Shown here piece after piece: positions 21,008 through 31,300 of a stretch of DNA of 47,729 nt. The DNA is from Branchiostoma floridae. Lineage: Eukaryota > Chordata > Leptocardii > Amphioxiformes > Branchiostomatidae. The stretch spans positions 1,305,046 to 1,352,774 of the forward strand of contig NC_049983.1 of assembly GCF_000003815.2 (NCBI RefSeq). Direction: 5' to 3'. Both the position numbers and the translations under genes were made by a program. The notes under the pieces are model-generated. The model made no database searches and was not told the origin of the DNA. It worked only from the letters and a program-made list of their open reading frames with translations. Position 1 is the first letter of the stretch; the number at the start of each line of letters is the position of its first letter.

Positions 21008-21560
21008 CACAGCTTTATTTTTACCGACGTTTTGGTGATCTGTCATCTTTATCTATTTATCTATTTGGCTGCCAATGTCAGGCAGCCAAGGTCTCCCAAC
21101 TAGCCGAGGCTATTACAAAGGGCTGTCACCAAGGGTGCCTAAGCATTTGCACGAACCCGAGATTGTACCAACATTATGTCATACGCACGAATCACTATGT
21201 GAAAACGCACGAACCTTATGAAAATGACACGAATCACTATGACAAAACGTACGAACCTTATGTGATGCGCACGAATCACTATGTGACACACACGAACCTT
21301 ATGCGATTTGCACGAACCTTATGCGAAACCGGCAAATCAAATAAGGTTCGTGCGTTTTCGCATACTAGTTATTCGTGCGTTTTCGCAGAGTGTTTCGTGC
21401 GTTTTCGCAGAGTGTTTCGTGCGTATCACATAATGTTGGAACGTTAAATCTCATAGGGTTCGTGCAAATGCTTAGGTACCCCTGGTCACCTTCATCAGAA
21501 TTGCCCTAAGGAATGTGACAGACGGTCACCGAAACGTCGGTGTAAAGCTTTGTTTGTGTA
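21008..21560. repeat. Outer inverted repeat enclosing a fold-back element
   Basis: The left arm (about 21008-21047) contains AGCTTTATTT, ACCGACGTTTTGGTGA and TCTGTCA. The right arm (about 21516-21560) is its inverse: TGACAGACGGTCACC, GAAACGTCGGT and AAAGCTTTGTTT. A second element (21131-21484) sits inside. Confidence 0.65.
21131..21484. mobile_element. Fold-back element built from short tandem repeats
   Basis: The ends are inverted repeats sharing CCTAAGCATTTGCACGAACC. Inward are several ~22-bp units of the type CACGAATCACTATGTG/CACGAACCTTATG on the left half and their inverse (GGTTCGTGCGTTTTCGCA) on the right half. GTCACC flanks both sides (21125-21130 and 21485-21490), a possible target duplication. 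The ORF across it is a by-product of the repeats. Confidence 0.7.
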
Positions 21561-21569
21561 AAAAGAGTA

Positions 21570-22590
21570 TCTTAATTTTGTGTCACTGTGCATAGTGTAT
21601 GCATGCTAATTACCTAGAGATAAAGACACTGACACATTGTACTGAAATCAAACTAATACTTTATTCATAATTTTTGCTGGAAAATAGAACCGATATGAAG
21701 AACATGCAATGTAAGTTAACAAACAGTGTGAAAAAATATTACCGAAATCGTAATACGACAGTATTACATTTAAGCTGGAAAACAGTAACACCTCTTCAGA
21801 AAATAACACTGGCAGTGCCATTTAATTTGATTCCCTCCATAGGAATACAATGCCAACTTTCTAGAAAATAACATGGATGCCATCAAACAAAACAAAATAG
21901 TTTGATTCTTTTTACTGGAAAACAGTATAAGCTATCCACAGCTAACAAGGACAGAGCCATTAAAGTGAACTAGAGTTCCACGAACCCATGCCTTAGCTTT
22001 CTTGTTATTTTCATAATAGAATTTACATTACTATATATATTTATATTAGAATATATATATATTATTAGATTAATGGTGTTTTCTACATGCTGCTGTCAAA
22101 GGTGTATTTATACGTCTAGCAAAACATTTTACCATCCTCTTACTGTTACATCGTACAAATCATCATAACATAATGCATTAATCATAATGTAGACAATAAG
22201 TTGAAAATAAACAGTACCAGTAACAGGTATATAATGGAGTTCATACTAAATCTGATTAATATGAACATACAGTATTCTTATAATATTCCAAAGTTTCCTA
22301 CATCATTGAACACTTTGACAAAGGATGTAAGAACTCTGGCATGACACCCCCTCAGGTAAGTAGTATCATCATATATCACGATTTTGTCATGAAGTTTTAG
22401 GTAATTTTTTTAAAATTAGGTGAAGTAAAGGGTCCTACATGGAGGGGGTAGTGCAAGCTTTATGCTAATTTTGGGAATACCCTTAATTCGTCAGGCTGGC
22501 TTCGCTTTGCACTAAATTCAAGCACAAATTACACTACACGTGGAATGGTCAAATTGTCTCCACGGTGTTTTGTTCTATTTTTGCTTTTGG
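21570..22590. other. AT-rich non-coding stretch with a TA microsatellite
   Basis: No exon is supported. An (AT)n-like tract lies at about 22030-22070. The remainder has no recognised element. Confidence 0.5.
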
Positions 22591-22858
22591 ATAGACGAAG
22601 ACAATGTGGCACTGCACTCATATTTTGTAACTTATATTGACAGTGCCACATGCACGATACAGACAGAAGAAAAAGGTAGTCGTTTATACCTCCTTGACCA
22701 AAGTCAAGTACCCATTTTTACACCTGGGTGAAGTGACGAAGGTTATGTAAAGTGCCTTTCCCAAGGGCACATAGTCGGGGGCACGGCGGGTATAGAACTC
22801 AAGACCTATAGATTCCGAGCCGAACGCTCTACCGGTTACGCCACGCCCGACGCCACAA
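22590..22858 (-). mobile_element. tRNA-derived SINE (family 2), copy 3
   Basis: On the minus strand: a head with GGCGTGGCGTAACCGGTAGA and a B-box-like TTGAGTTCTATACCC, a body with GGGAAAGGCACTTTACAT and CACTTCACCCAGGTG, and an end hairpin of GTGGCACTG arms. It is nearly full length. Confidence 0.85.
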
Positions 22859-22927
22859 CGCTCTCTACGGTTGAGTGGTTTGGCTACGAATTGCGGGGAA
22901 AAACGGCTGGTTACATTTTCCATACTT

Positions 22928-23160
22928 AAGGATGCAAAGTGGCTGCCTTTACTGACGGTTTAGCCATCTTTACCCAGAGAATCGCTATCTCCTATATAGC
23001 TCATGGTTCTATCATGGTTTTAACATCTTTCAGCCTTGGGTGGACTACAACAACAGATTGCATTTTACGTAAAGGTGCATGCTGGCTACTTTTAATGACG
23101 GCTTAGCTATCTTTAAGGAAAGGCGCTATCTCCCAGGTAAGAGATGTACCTCACGGTTCT
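22928..23160. repeat. Two diverged direct repeats, ~142 bp apart
   Basis: Blocks at about 22928 and 23070 share GGTGCA/GGATGCA, TGGCT, TTTA(C/A)TGACGG, TTAGC, ATCTTTA, GCTATCTCC and ACGGTTCTAT or ATGGTTCTAT in the same order. They look like an old tandem duplication. Confidence 0.5.
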
Positions 23161-23165
23161 ATATT

Positions 23166-24270
23166 TACCTCCATGAAATGTCATGGAATGGAGGTTATAT
23201 TTTCTGTTATGTGTCTCTGTCTGTGTAGATGATTACTCAAGAACGGCTGGATGGATTGGTTTCATACTTGTTGTGTTGGTGGGGTGTGATGAAAGCTCGA
23301 ATCGATGAGATCTTGGGAGCCGTATCTGTTGTTATAATTGATGTAATAATATCAGAAACCCCCCCCCCTATATCTGCGATATATTGGAACAGGCATCGTG
23401 CTTTAAGTGTTTGTTAATGGGCTTAGCTCCAAGCAGATAGTGAGGTGATTTGTATGACAGCTGTTTGGGGAACCCCGAGTTTTTTTAATATGATAATTAG
23501 TTTTATTTATGTCTGCTTAGGATATCATGGAGATGTGAAGCGTAAGTATAATTGTAAGAAGTTGAGGTACATTTAACGGTAATGCTTAACAGGTATGGAT
23601 GTCTCACATACTGTACTGCTGATTTGAGTGACATGGTGATTAAAATGCCATTAGGTCCTCTCATCTTAGATGGGTTGGGTGTCAGAAGTTTTATGTGCGA
23701 TACAGATGTTCTGATTTTGTTACGATAAGGGACAGTTGTTAGTTGTCTCTTTCGTAGCCAATGGTACTTGTTTTTTTAGCAGACGGGGTTGGCGCCAAGT
23801 ATTCATCTTACAGTTGATGTAGGGCTATCAGAGGAAAGTGTGCATCTCATTTTTGTACCGTGTGAACAGCTGATGTTATGACATATTGGTGGAAAATCAA
23901 ATCACACATTTGACTAAAGTTGGCCACATCCCTTCTTCTTTCTGAGTTTCCCAACTTCCTCCCACCACACCGCTCTGAGGCACATAGTCGAACCTCAATA
24001 ATGCTGACAACCTTAGACAGTTTAAATGCCAAACATCAAGCTTAAGGAACACCACGCTACCATATGCCGTCCGTCGACCTCATAAACGCACATTACACAA
24101 TTAAGTGTCACATTTTAATAATTACTAATCAGATGGACATCCTCTGTGTCATTAAATAAATACACCACTACTTTCCCATAACATTTATAACCATTACTCT
24201 CAAATACAACCGACTATAAACATACTGTACATACCATCCACAAAAAAGCAATAAATATTTCATGGAGGTA
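23166..24270. mobile_element. Candidate 1.1-kb element with short terminal inverted repeats
   Basis: TACCTCCATGAAAT at 23166 is repeated in inverse orientation ending at 24270. The left end continues with a GGAATGGAGGT palindrome partner. AACGGCTGGATGGATTGGT near 23242 recalls a widespread invertebrate repeat, but this is memory rather than a match. No transposase frame is visible. Confidence 0.35.
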
Positions 24271-24305
24271 TGAGGTCCCCGAACTCTAGTTTCACCTCCT
24301 TTGGC

Positions 24306-25976
24306 CTACAACACCTCTGAATTATGGTAAATATGCTCACAGGCATTTGCTGTATCTGGACTATTGCTAATATGCTCTGTATTCTTACAGCTAGTCATGG
24401 TTTGCTCACCAACCTGAACATTATCAAGACCATACTGAGGTACATCGAAACCAAATGACTCTGCATAGGGTTCAATGCTATCGGGCAGAGTTGCCTGCAT
24501 ACAGGAATCCTCCTCTGAGGTTGGATCATCCTTACAGCCTTCCTGAACATCAACTCGGGCAATGTTGGCAGATACACCAAAATGCACGTTCTGGTTATCA
24601 CTGTTGTTCACAGCCAAGCCAGACGCCATGTTTCCGGGGTCATTTGAGGCGTTTGCCTCGTCCGTTTTTTTCCTTGCCTTTGCAGAATACACAGCTACCA
24701 TCAAAACACAGACAATACTGGTCAATCCGACAACCAGAGCCGGCAGCACTGATACCATGGCAACGGGATGCGGAGTTGACCTGTCGACGTCATTGGTCTG
24801 TGGCGTTTCTGATGTTTGTTTGAACATTTTTGATGAAACCTGACTAGGGGATCCAGTTGCTACCAAGGCGCAATCAGTAACGTTTTGAGATATCTCAAAC
24901 ATTTTAGCCTGTTGTAGTTTCGGTTCTTCCTGCCTCCCTGTGTCTGAATTACTGGTTGTTACTGTCAACAAAGACGGTGTGATCACGTCAGAGGGGCTGT
25001 GGTTTTTACGTTCTCTGGGGCAGAGACTGTTAGGATCACAGGNNNNNNNNNNNNNNNNNNNNNNNNNNNNNNNNNNNNNNNNNNNNNNNNNNNNNNNNNN
25101 NNNNNNNNNNNNNNNNNNNNNNNNNNNNNNNNNNNNNNNNNNGCAGCAATGCCGCAAGCGTGCCGCACGTCAAGTGAGAGGGGGCCTTAAGTAGATTCTA
25201 TTATTTACGCCTGTCGGATCCCAGACTTCATAACATCCTGAGCTATTCATGTATCTGTTCAACCTGTGAAGCTCTACGTTTCCTACTCTAGGTGGCGTTT
25301 TACAGCGGTACAAAGATTGGTCTTTGTACATGTTACGTGCAATGTCACTTATCCCCAGAAAATCTTTACATGATTGTAACGTTTTATTTCGGCACGTTTC
25401 AATTGTTATCGCTGAATCAATGATCCAAGCTATCTCACAGTCACAGTGAAAAGGGTTGCCCGCTATGACAGGTACGTATGATATATATCGTTCATTTGGT
25501 ACATGCATGTTCCAACCAAGATCACACAAAGACATTGTCGTTATGCTGTTGTAAGAAATGTCTACAATGTTTAAGTTCGGTAGGAAAGACTTCACAGGAT
25601 AGAGTTTGACACAGAACAGCTGATTGTGAGACAAATCCAAATGAACTAGCCTGCGCATGTTCTTCAGACAGTACCATGGGAAGTAAGTTATCGAGTTGTT
25701 CCTTAGGTTTAACGTGTTCAAAATAGGCAGGTTTATGCAGGGAAACGTGGTTAGGGCGTTGTTGGGCAGATGAAGCTCAAAGAGGTTTAAGGGCAGTTTG
25801 TTAGGAACACTCGTTAAACCTTTGTTGTCACAATGTATCCGGGGTGACCGAGACAAATGTAGCAAATACCAATTCTGAACGTTACATCCTTGAGACACTA
25901 GCTGTGAAAGTGCTGATGCTTTACAATTGTGCGGTACGTTTAAAAGGGTGAGGATCACAAGCTGAACAGCAATCAT
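24306..25976 (-). CDS. LRR transmembrane receptor, paralogue A (interrupted by assembly gap)
   Basis: The ATG at 25974-25976 starts a signal peptide (MIAVQLVILTLLNVP), followed by leucine-rich repeats (LFELHLPNNALTTFPC, LVHLDLSHNQLFCV) and an LRR C-terminal cap (NPFHCDCEIAW, with later Cys residues). After 25195 the homology to paralogue B is lost, a TGA appears, and the N gap follows. Beyond the gap, from 25042, the frame resumes with CDPNSLCPRE, a Ser/Thr-rich stalk, a membrane span (VLPALVVGLTSIVCVLMVAV) followed by KARKK, and a cytoplasmic tail with one EPYAESFGFDVPQYGL motif. The stop is at 24306. The two sides of the gap align to overlapping parts of paralogue B, so this may be two gene pieces or one gene disrupted by an insertion. 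The gene has a 5'-UTR intron. The ligand is unknown. Confidence 0.75.
25043..25142. other. Assembly gap of exactly 100 N
   Basis: A round 100-N run is the usual placeholder for a gap of unknown length. It falls inside the coding region of LRR paralogue A. Confidence 0.98.
25143..25195 (-). mobile_element. Possible transposon end at the gap edge
   Basis: Next to the gap, the minus strand reads TTAAGGCCCCCTCTCACTTG followed by GTGCGGCACGCTTGCGGC. It is GC-rich, has no counterpart in paralogue B, and introduces a stop. It reminds me of an abundant invertebrate repeat end, but that is recall only. Confidence 0.35.
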
Positions 25977-25996
25977 GCTGGATAATGTGCTGTCAT
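25973..25996 (-). promoter_or_regulatory. uORF overlapping the start codon of LRR paralogue A
   Basis: An upstream ATG at 25996 opens a seven-codon frame (MTAHYPA). Its TGA overlaps the main ATG as ATGA. The same arrangement exists in paralogue B. Confidence 0.6.
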
Positions 25997-26011
25997 GTGT
26001 TTGCTCCAGAC

Positions 26012-26678
26012 CCTTTCATTGACAAAAAAACAAAGAAAAAATTATAAAGTTTCGTCTGAAAGGAAACAATGGCTTACTGCACGTTGACAACTTGACATAC
26101 ACAGATTTATGTTATTCTATTACATCTACTCCAATATCTGTTTACTATAACATCAATCCTATTCACCAGTAGAGTCACCAATTAATTGTGTTTTGGTCTG
26201 TCAATGGTAATACCAGTTAGAACGTCTGTCCAATGATGGTTACAGAGGCTCCTGGGCACAACGTTGCCGCTGCTCTTCCTTGGCTGGAGGAAATTATTGA
26301 GCCTGTGGTGACGCACAGATCTTTCATAAAAGCTTCCTCTGTTCCACCCTATGGATGGAATGTTGAGCCTTCTTCAGTGGAAACCTTCCCTTGATCTGTT
26401 GTAAATTGAACGAGATTTGTTTTTCTAAAGAAACTGAGAAAGTATTGCATGGTTCGCAATTTTTTCGCACTGACTGACCATTGTTGAAAAAATGGTAAAT
26501 GAGCCGATATAAAGACCAGTGCTGTACATCTGAACGCTCTTTGTAGAAAAAGTATCGAGACTGTCTCAAAAGCATTGATTTCTTGTATTTCCAGAGTTAA
26601 GCTAGGTTTCGTAGCATGGACAATACTGTCCTATGTCAGTTAATGTCATTGAGAAACTAAATTAACCATTTACGTACC
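26012..26678 (-). other. 5'-UTR intron of LRR paralogue A
   Basis: On the minus strand a donor TTTTGAAG|GTACGT ends the upstream exon at 26678. A pyrimidine-rich acceptor (TTTTTTTGTCAATGAAAG) ends at 26013, and the coding exon begins at 26012, giving an intron of 665 nt. Paralogue B has equivalent donor and acceptor, which supports both. Confidence 0.65.
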
Positions 26679-26960
26679 TTCAAAAGCGTAAGCTACAAAG
26701 AGCACCTGTCTGTGAGCCAGAGAGAGCCTTGTACTGGAGCAGGCAAGAAGAACAAGATGTTCCAAGCTTAATTGTCTGTCTCTCTTTGAGACTGCAAGGG
26801 AAGCATGATGTAAGAGCTCCAGTAATAGCACGCTCAAGAAAAACAAACAAGATGTTTAAAGGTCAAATGTCTGCTTACGTTTGAAGTTGCATGAGGCGTA
26901 TTTTCATTGCCATGACAATCTTCTATCTTGTTGGTCTGTCTGCTGTCAGATATAAATAAA
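26679..26960 (-). other. 5'-UTR exon and promoter-proximal region of LRR paralogue A
   Basis: Homology with paralogue B continues through this block (blocks such as GATGTTTAAAGGT and CACAGAGAAAGCGC) to about 27004. On the minus strand ATTTATATCTG at about 26947-26957 is TATA-like, but it is not conserved in B. The transcription start cannot be fixed. Confidence 0.4.
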
Positions 26961-27004
26961 TCAATGCTTCATGTTTTCGTATTATGCACAGAGAAAGCGC
27001 AGTT

Positions 27005-27455
27005 TTATAGACGTTTTTTGTTGGGGTAGATTTTTATCTTATTGTATTATGCCTAATAAATTTTGCTCGCTTGAATAATGATGTCTTATGCACGATTTAT
27101 TTAACACGAGTTTTGAATAAGTTGTCTGTAATGGAGATCTCGATGTGCACTGTGCTATATTTTTGACGTGTGCGAGAGGGGGGGGGTAATGTAAACCAGT
27201 GTTCTTTATGCCAGTTTTCTCATTAATAGATTGTTATATGGAAAGACAAGAGAATTTCGAAAAGAAAATGATTTTTGCCATTTGAGGTCTAAATAAACAA
27301 TCAGTCAATTTCAGATTTTCCCTATATAATATTGTTCGGCGATACACTGTGTTTAGATACCAGGTCATTGCATCAAAAATATTGAAAAGAGTATTTAGAA
27401 TAAAGTTTTAAATATTTTTTTCCATTACTTTGCTCAGTCAGAAAGTCACCACATT
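27005..27455. other. Spacer between the LRR paralogues
   Basis: No exon is supported. A run of G follows GAGA at about 27179-27188. TTTATT at 27096-27101 would read AATAAA on the minus strand, a possible distal polyadenylation signal for paralogue B. Confidence 0.4.
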
Positions 27456-29222
27456 TCAAAGACCAGAGGTCATCATTTCGTTAAACCACTGCTTTAAGTC
27501 GTCGATTCCATTGTCATTAGAACCTTCTCCATTGTAGCATGCCTGTTCACAGTCCTGTGCACCTTCGCCAGTTAAAGTACTAGGACCTTTCTCTTTCTTG
27601 TCACTGTCTTTACCTGCCATTTTAACTTCCCCAAAATGATATTGAGGTACTTCAAAAACATAGGGCGACGTTGCGTACGGTTTGATTGTGTTAGCTTCAA
27701 CCTCATTCACGCAGCCCGTCGTATGTGACATTGCCACCTGATTATCATTCGTGATAGCACGATCACAAGCTTGTACATTTCTACCAAGAACGGTACCAAT
27801 AGCGTCTGTTTTCTCAGGGCTGTTCTTTTCTGCCGTTTTAACGTCCCCCAAATGATATTGAGGCACATGAAAAACATAGGGCGACCTTGCGTACGGTTCT
27901 GTTATGTCAGGTATAGTTTGGTCTGTTTCCAGACCATTGCTGCAACCGTCCTGATCATCAGCCTGAATGTTCTGACTGTTGGGATGTCGGTGATAAAAAG
28001 CGTTGTTAACAACTTTGCCAGTAACCTGTTGCGCAGTTGTGTTATTAGATTTCCTTCGCATTGTACAATACATAGCTAATGCCACAATACAGAGGAATGT
28101 TATCACTCCTGTTACTGACGCAGTCAACACCCAGGGTGATGCCATGGCAGGGTTTGGTGGAAATGAAATGCCCTGATTCTTTGTCGTTTCTCTCATGGGT
28201 ACTTCGTAACCACTGTACCATACTTTCACATCTGTCACCTGACTGAAGGTTATAGTTGTTCTGGAGGCGTCTTTAGTAGAATTTTGAGATATCTCAGATA
28301 TTTCATCCTGCCCTGATTCTGAACTGCTGGTTGTTAGGGGCAACAAGGACGGGGTAACATCATTGATGACGTCAAAAGTATGTCCGTCTTTGGGACATAA
28401 CCTCTTAGGATCACAAGGCTTCGTGTATCCCAGTAAATCATTTTTGCCAATCGTATTCAAGCGGAAGTTACATTTTGAGATGTTGAGCATGTGGAGCTGT
28501 GTGTTCTTTAGGTTCTCAGGCGTTTTACAACCAAACAAAGTCGCATTGTTATACATGGCGAGTGCAATAGCACGTTCATTGATGAAATTAGCGCAGCTTG
28601 GTGATGGTCGAAGGAGGCTCTGGCCCGCTGTCACCGCAAGATAAGTGGCCCAAGCTATGTTGCAATCACAGTGAAAAGGGTTACCCGCTATATTAAGTGC
28701 GTATAATATACATTTCCCATTTGGTACATACGCGTTCCACCCAATATCGCACATAGAAAGTGTTTTTATGTTATTGTAGGAAACATCAACTTTTCTTAAG
28801 AACAATACGTCAGATTTTATAGGATAGAGGTTGACACAGAACAGCTGATTGTGAGACAAATCCAAATGAACTAGCGTGCGCATGTTCTTCAGACAGTACC
28901 AAGGGAAGTATCTTATGTTATTATTCCTTAAGATCATCTTGTCCAAAATTGGCAAATTCATGCAGGGAAACGTGGCTAGGGCGTTGTTGGGCAGATGGAG
29001 CTCAAAGAGGTTTGATGGCAGTTTGTTAGGAACACTCGTTAAACCTTTGTTGTCACAATGTATCCTGGATACACCAGGCACAAGTAGCAAATGTACATCA
29101 TCATCATGCCAATTCTGAACGTTACATCCGTGGGACAGTAGCTGTGAAAGTGCTGATGCTTCACAATTGTGCGGTACGTTTATAAGGGCAATTATAAGGA
29201 TCACAAGGTGAACAACAATCAT
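27456..29222 (-). CDS. LRR transmembrane receptor, paralogue B (588 aa)
   Basis: I take the ATG at 29220-29222, not the longer frame to 29255, which opens with TTG and includes the uORF region. Residues 1-22 are a signal peptide (MIVVHLVILIIALINV). About 50-160 are leucine-rich repeats (LFELHLPNNALATFPC, LVHLDLSHNQLFCV, VDVSYNNIKTL). About 178-235 are the Cys-rich LRR C-terminal cap (NPFHCDCNIAW ... GCKTP). About 280-360 form a Ser/Thr-rich stalk. Residues 364-387 span the membrane, followed by RRK. The ~200-residue cytoplasmic tail contains two copies of a motif, PYARSPYVFHVPQY (443-456) and PYATSPYVFEVPQY (515-528), each followed by HxGxVK. No TIR or death domain is present, so signalling would have to use tyrosine or adaptor motifs. 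It lies 1.5 kb from paralogue A in the same orientation. A surface recognition or adhesion role is inferred. Confidence 0.9.
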   Translation of the reverse strand: MIVVHLVILIIALINVPHNCEASALSQLLSHGCNVQNWHDDDVHLLLVPGVSRIHCDNKGLTSVPNKLPSNLFELHLPNNALATFPCMNLPILDKMILRNNNIRYFPWYCLKNMRTLVHLDLSHNQLFCVNLYPIKSDVLFLRKVDVSYNNIKTLSMCDIGWNAYVPNGKCILYALNIAGNPFHCDCNIAWATYLAVTAGQSLLRPSPSCANFINERAIALAMYNNATLFGCKTPENLKNTQLHMLNISKCNFRLNTIGKNDLLGYTKPCDPKRLCPKDGHTFDVINDVTPSLLPLTTSSSESGQDEISEISQNSTKDASRTTITFSQVTDVKVWYSGYEVPMRETTKNQGISFPPNPAMASPWVLTASVTGVITFLCIVALAMYCTMRRKSNNTTAQQVTGKVVNNAFYHRHPNSQNIQADDQDGCSNGLETDQTIPDITEPYARSPYVFHVPQYHLGDVKTAEKNSPEKTDAIGTVLGRNVQACDRAITNDNQVAMSHTTGCVNEVEANTIKPYATSPYVFEVPQYHFGEVKMAGKDSDKKEKGPSTLTGEGAQDCEQACYNGEGSNDNGIDDLKQWFNEMMTSGL

Positions 29223-29242
29223 GCTGGATAATATACTGTCAT
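29219..29242 (-). promoter_or_regulatory. uORF overlapping the start codon of LRR paralogue B
   Basis: An ATG at 29242 opens a seven-codon frame (MTVYYPA) ending in a TGA that overlaps the main ATG. It has the same length and geometry as in paralogue A. Confidence 0.6.
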
Positions 29243-29759
29243 GTGTTGGATCCAACCCCTTCCATGGACAAAAACACAGTGAATGAAACAGTGGCTTAAT
29301 ATTGACCTACAAAGATTTGTGTTATTCTATTACATCTACTCCAATATCTGTTTACTATAACATCAAGCCTACGTCATCAGTAGATGAGCCATCAGCCTAG
29401 AGTACACCAATTAATTGTGTTTTGGTCTGTCAATGGAAATACCAGTTAGAAAGTCTGTCCAATAGTTGTTACGGAGTCTGCTGGGCACAACTTTGCCGCT
29501 GCTCTTGACTGGATGGTGATCTTGGTCCTGTGGTGACGCACCTGTCATTCATTAAAAATCATCTGTCACATCCTAAATGTTGAGTCTTTTAGGCTTCTTC
29601 AGTGGAAACCTTCATTGGATCTGTTGTAAATTAAAGGAAGATATTTGATTTTTCTTAAGAACATGAGAAATATTGAATGATTCGCAAACATGATTTTTTT
29701 TAATGACTGTAATAATTGGGAAAATGTTGACCGCGCCGATAAAAAAAGACAGTGCTCTA

Positions 29760-30190
29760 TAGGGGTGGGTATCGGTACAGAAAATCCAGGTCCAGGTACT
29801 GTCCAGGTCCAGAGGATCAAGTCCAGGTCCGGAATTATCTGTGAAAACGTGTGAATGGGCGATATTCAAAACGATTCGACATTTTGCTACAAAGGATTCT
29901 GTTTGTTGGAATATCCGACGTCCATTTGCGTTCTAAAATCCTATCTTCATGTAAAAAAAAAACTAACTACCTCTGTTTTAAAAACCAAGTTTGGCTGTAA
30001 AAACTTTGGTAAAATTACTATCAACTCTCTTCTACTTCGCTCTTGTTATTTTCTTGGGACAATAAGCCCCCAAACACATGAATGCCTACCGATATAATCT
30101 GTGCGTTTTCGAATCAGTCAAACATCCTTTTTTTCAGGTCCGGTTTTTCTGGACAGGTCCAACAAGAAAAAAACGGTTTTGTACCTGGTG
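29760..30190. mobile_element. MITE related to 40287-40769, right end lost
   Basis: It starts TAGGGGTGGGTATCGGTACA, like the terminal repeat of the element at 40287, and shares interior blocks in order: GTGAAAAC, GAATGGGCGA, TTCTTGGGACAATAAG, GCCCCCAAACAC, CCGATATAATCTGT and CAGGTC. The matching right end is missing after GTTTTGTACC, where C-rich sequence begins. Confidence 0.75.
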
Positions 30191-31300
30191 TGACAGCGAT
30201 CTTGCCCCCCCCCCCCCCCGGGGGGAAATCACTAGCGATCTTGCCCTCCCCGGCTAGTGATCTTGTCCCCCTAGCTCGCCCTCCTTTAGCGATTTCGCCC
30301 CCCCCCCCCCAAAAAAAAACGGGTTTACATGACATTTTAGAAGTTGATTGGTATAAATCACAAAATGCAGTTTCAGAATGATATAAGTACACGAGTTTGA
30401 TACATAACTTCATTCATAGTATCGATATTAACGTAATTACATGGTAATAAGGTAGTTGAACTTGTTTCAGACAAGGAGGGTTGGGTCCTTTGTATTCCCA
30501 TTATTGCATATACCTGAGCCTTGACATAAGATGTATTTCATTGTATTCACCTGTCCTCAAGCAACCTACATACATGTATCTCCAATATGAAGTCTCTACC
30601 ATGAAGTGACCACAAAAGAACTATGCAATGTCTTTATTAATTATGCAAATATTAGGTATTAATTGGAATAACGCACATTTTGGTATATGCACCTGGCCAA
30701 GGGATATCTTCACCTCCAACATGACTGTTTTTTCTAGTATTTAGGAAATGATGCATTTACCCGTGTTTCTTAAGACTGGTACTTTACCAGTGTTTGTGTA
30801 GCATTTAGCAACAGCTATATCAACTTGCGCGTAGATAGTGTTTATAATGAGAAACTATTATTCACGTGTGTTTTTGTTTGTGCTTTGGAAATGTTTCCAG
30901 CACAAGAAAGAAAACACTGTGACAAATTGAAAACATATAGCTGACGTATTCCGTACCATAGACGGTATTGATTTATACGTTTGCAGTAGCACTGTTTTTA
31001 TGCCACCTCAGCTGCAAAAATTGTCTTTTTCATTTCAATGTTATGTTTGCACCGAACAATATAGTATCGACTTTCGAGGTATGACATCTTACGGTACGGT
31101 AATAAGGTGCCATATAGGTACCAGGTAACACACCATATACGTTACTCCCCAGGTGCAGTATAGTACCAGGTAGCGCACCTGTAATATGTAGTAACCAGCT
31201 GCTCTTGGGGGGGGGGGGGGGGCGAAAACGCTAAAGGGGTCGAAAACGCTGTCACACCGGTACACCGTACCGCTACGCACTCCTAGTGTTCTACATTTGA
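30190..31300. repeat. C/G-homopolymer-rich composite repeat in the intron of paralogue B
   Basis: Runs of 10-15 C near 30205 and 30299 and about 17 G near 31207 are accompanied by AGCGATCTTGCCC, AGCGATTTCGCCC and GCGAAAACGCT repeats. GCTGTCACACCGGTAC at 31249 is the inverse of GTACCTGGTGTGACAGC at 30181, so these may be the two ends of one larger insertion. Confidence 0.5.

Noticed and set aside
21131-21484. CRISPR array, because of regular ~22-bp repeats
   Set aside because: There are no unique spacers of constant length, the two halves are inverse copies, and the genome is animal.
21490-21560. Hammerhead ribozyme, suggested by CGAAACGTC
   Set aside because: No CTGATGA box at proper spacing was found on the same strand, so the catalytic core is incomplete.
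29223-29255. Longer start for LRR paralogue B at 29255
   Set aside because: The first codon there is TTG. The ATG at 29222 begins the signal peptide and aligns with the start of paralogue A.
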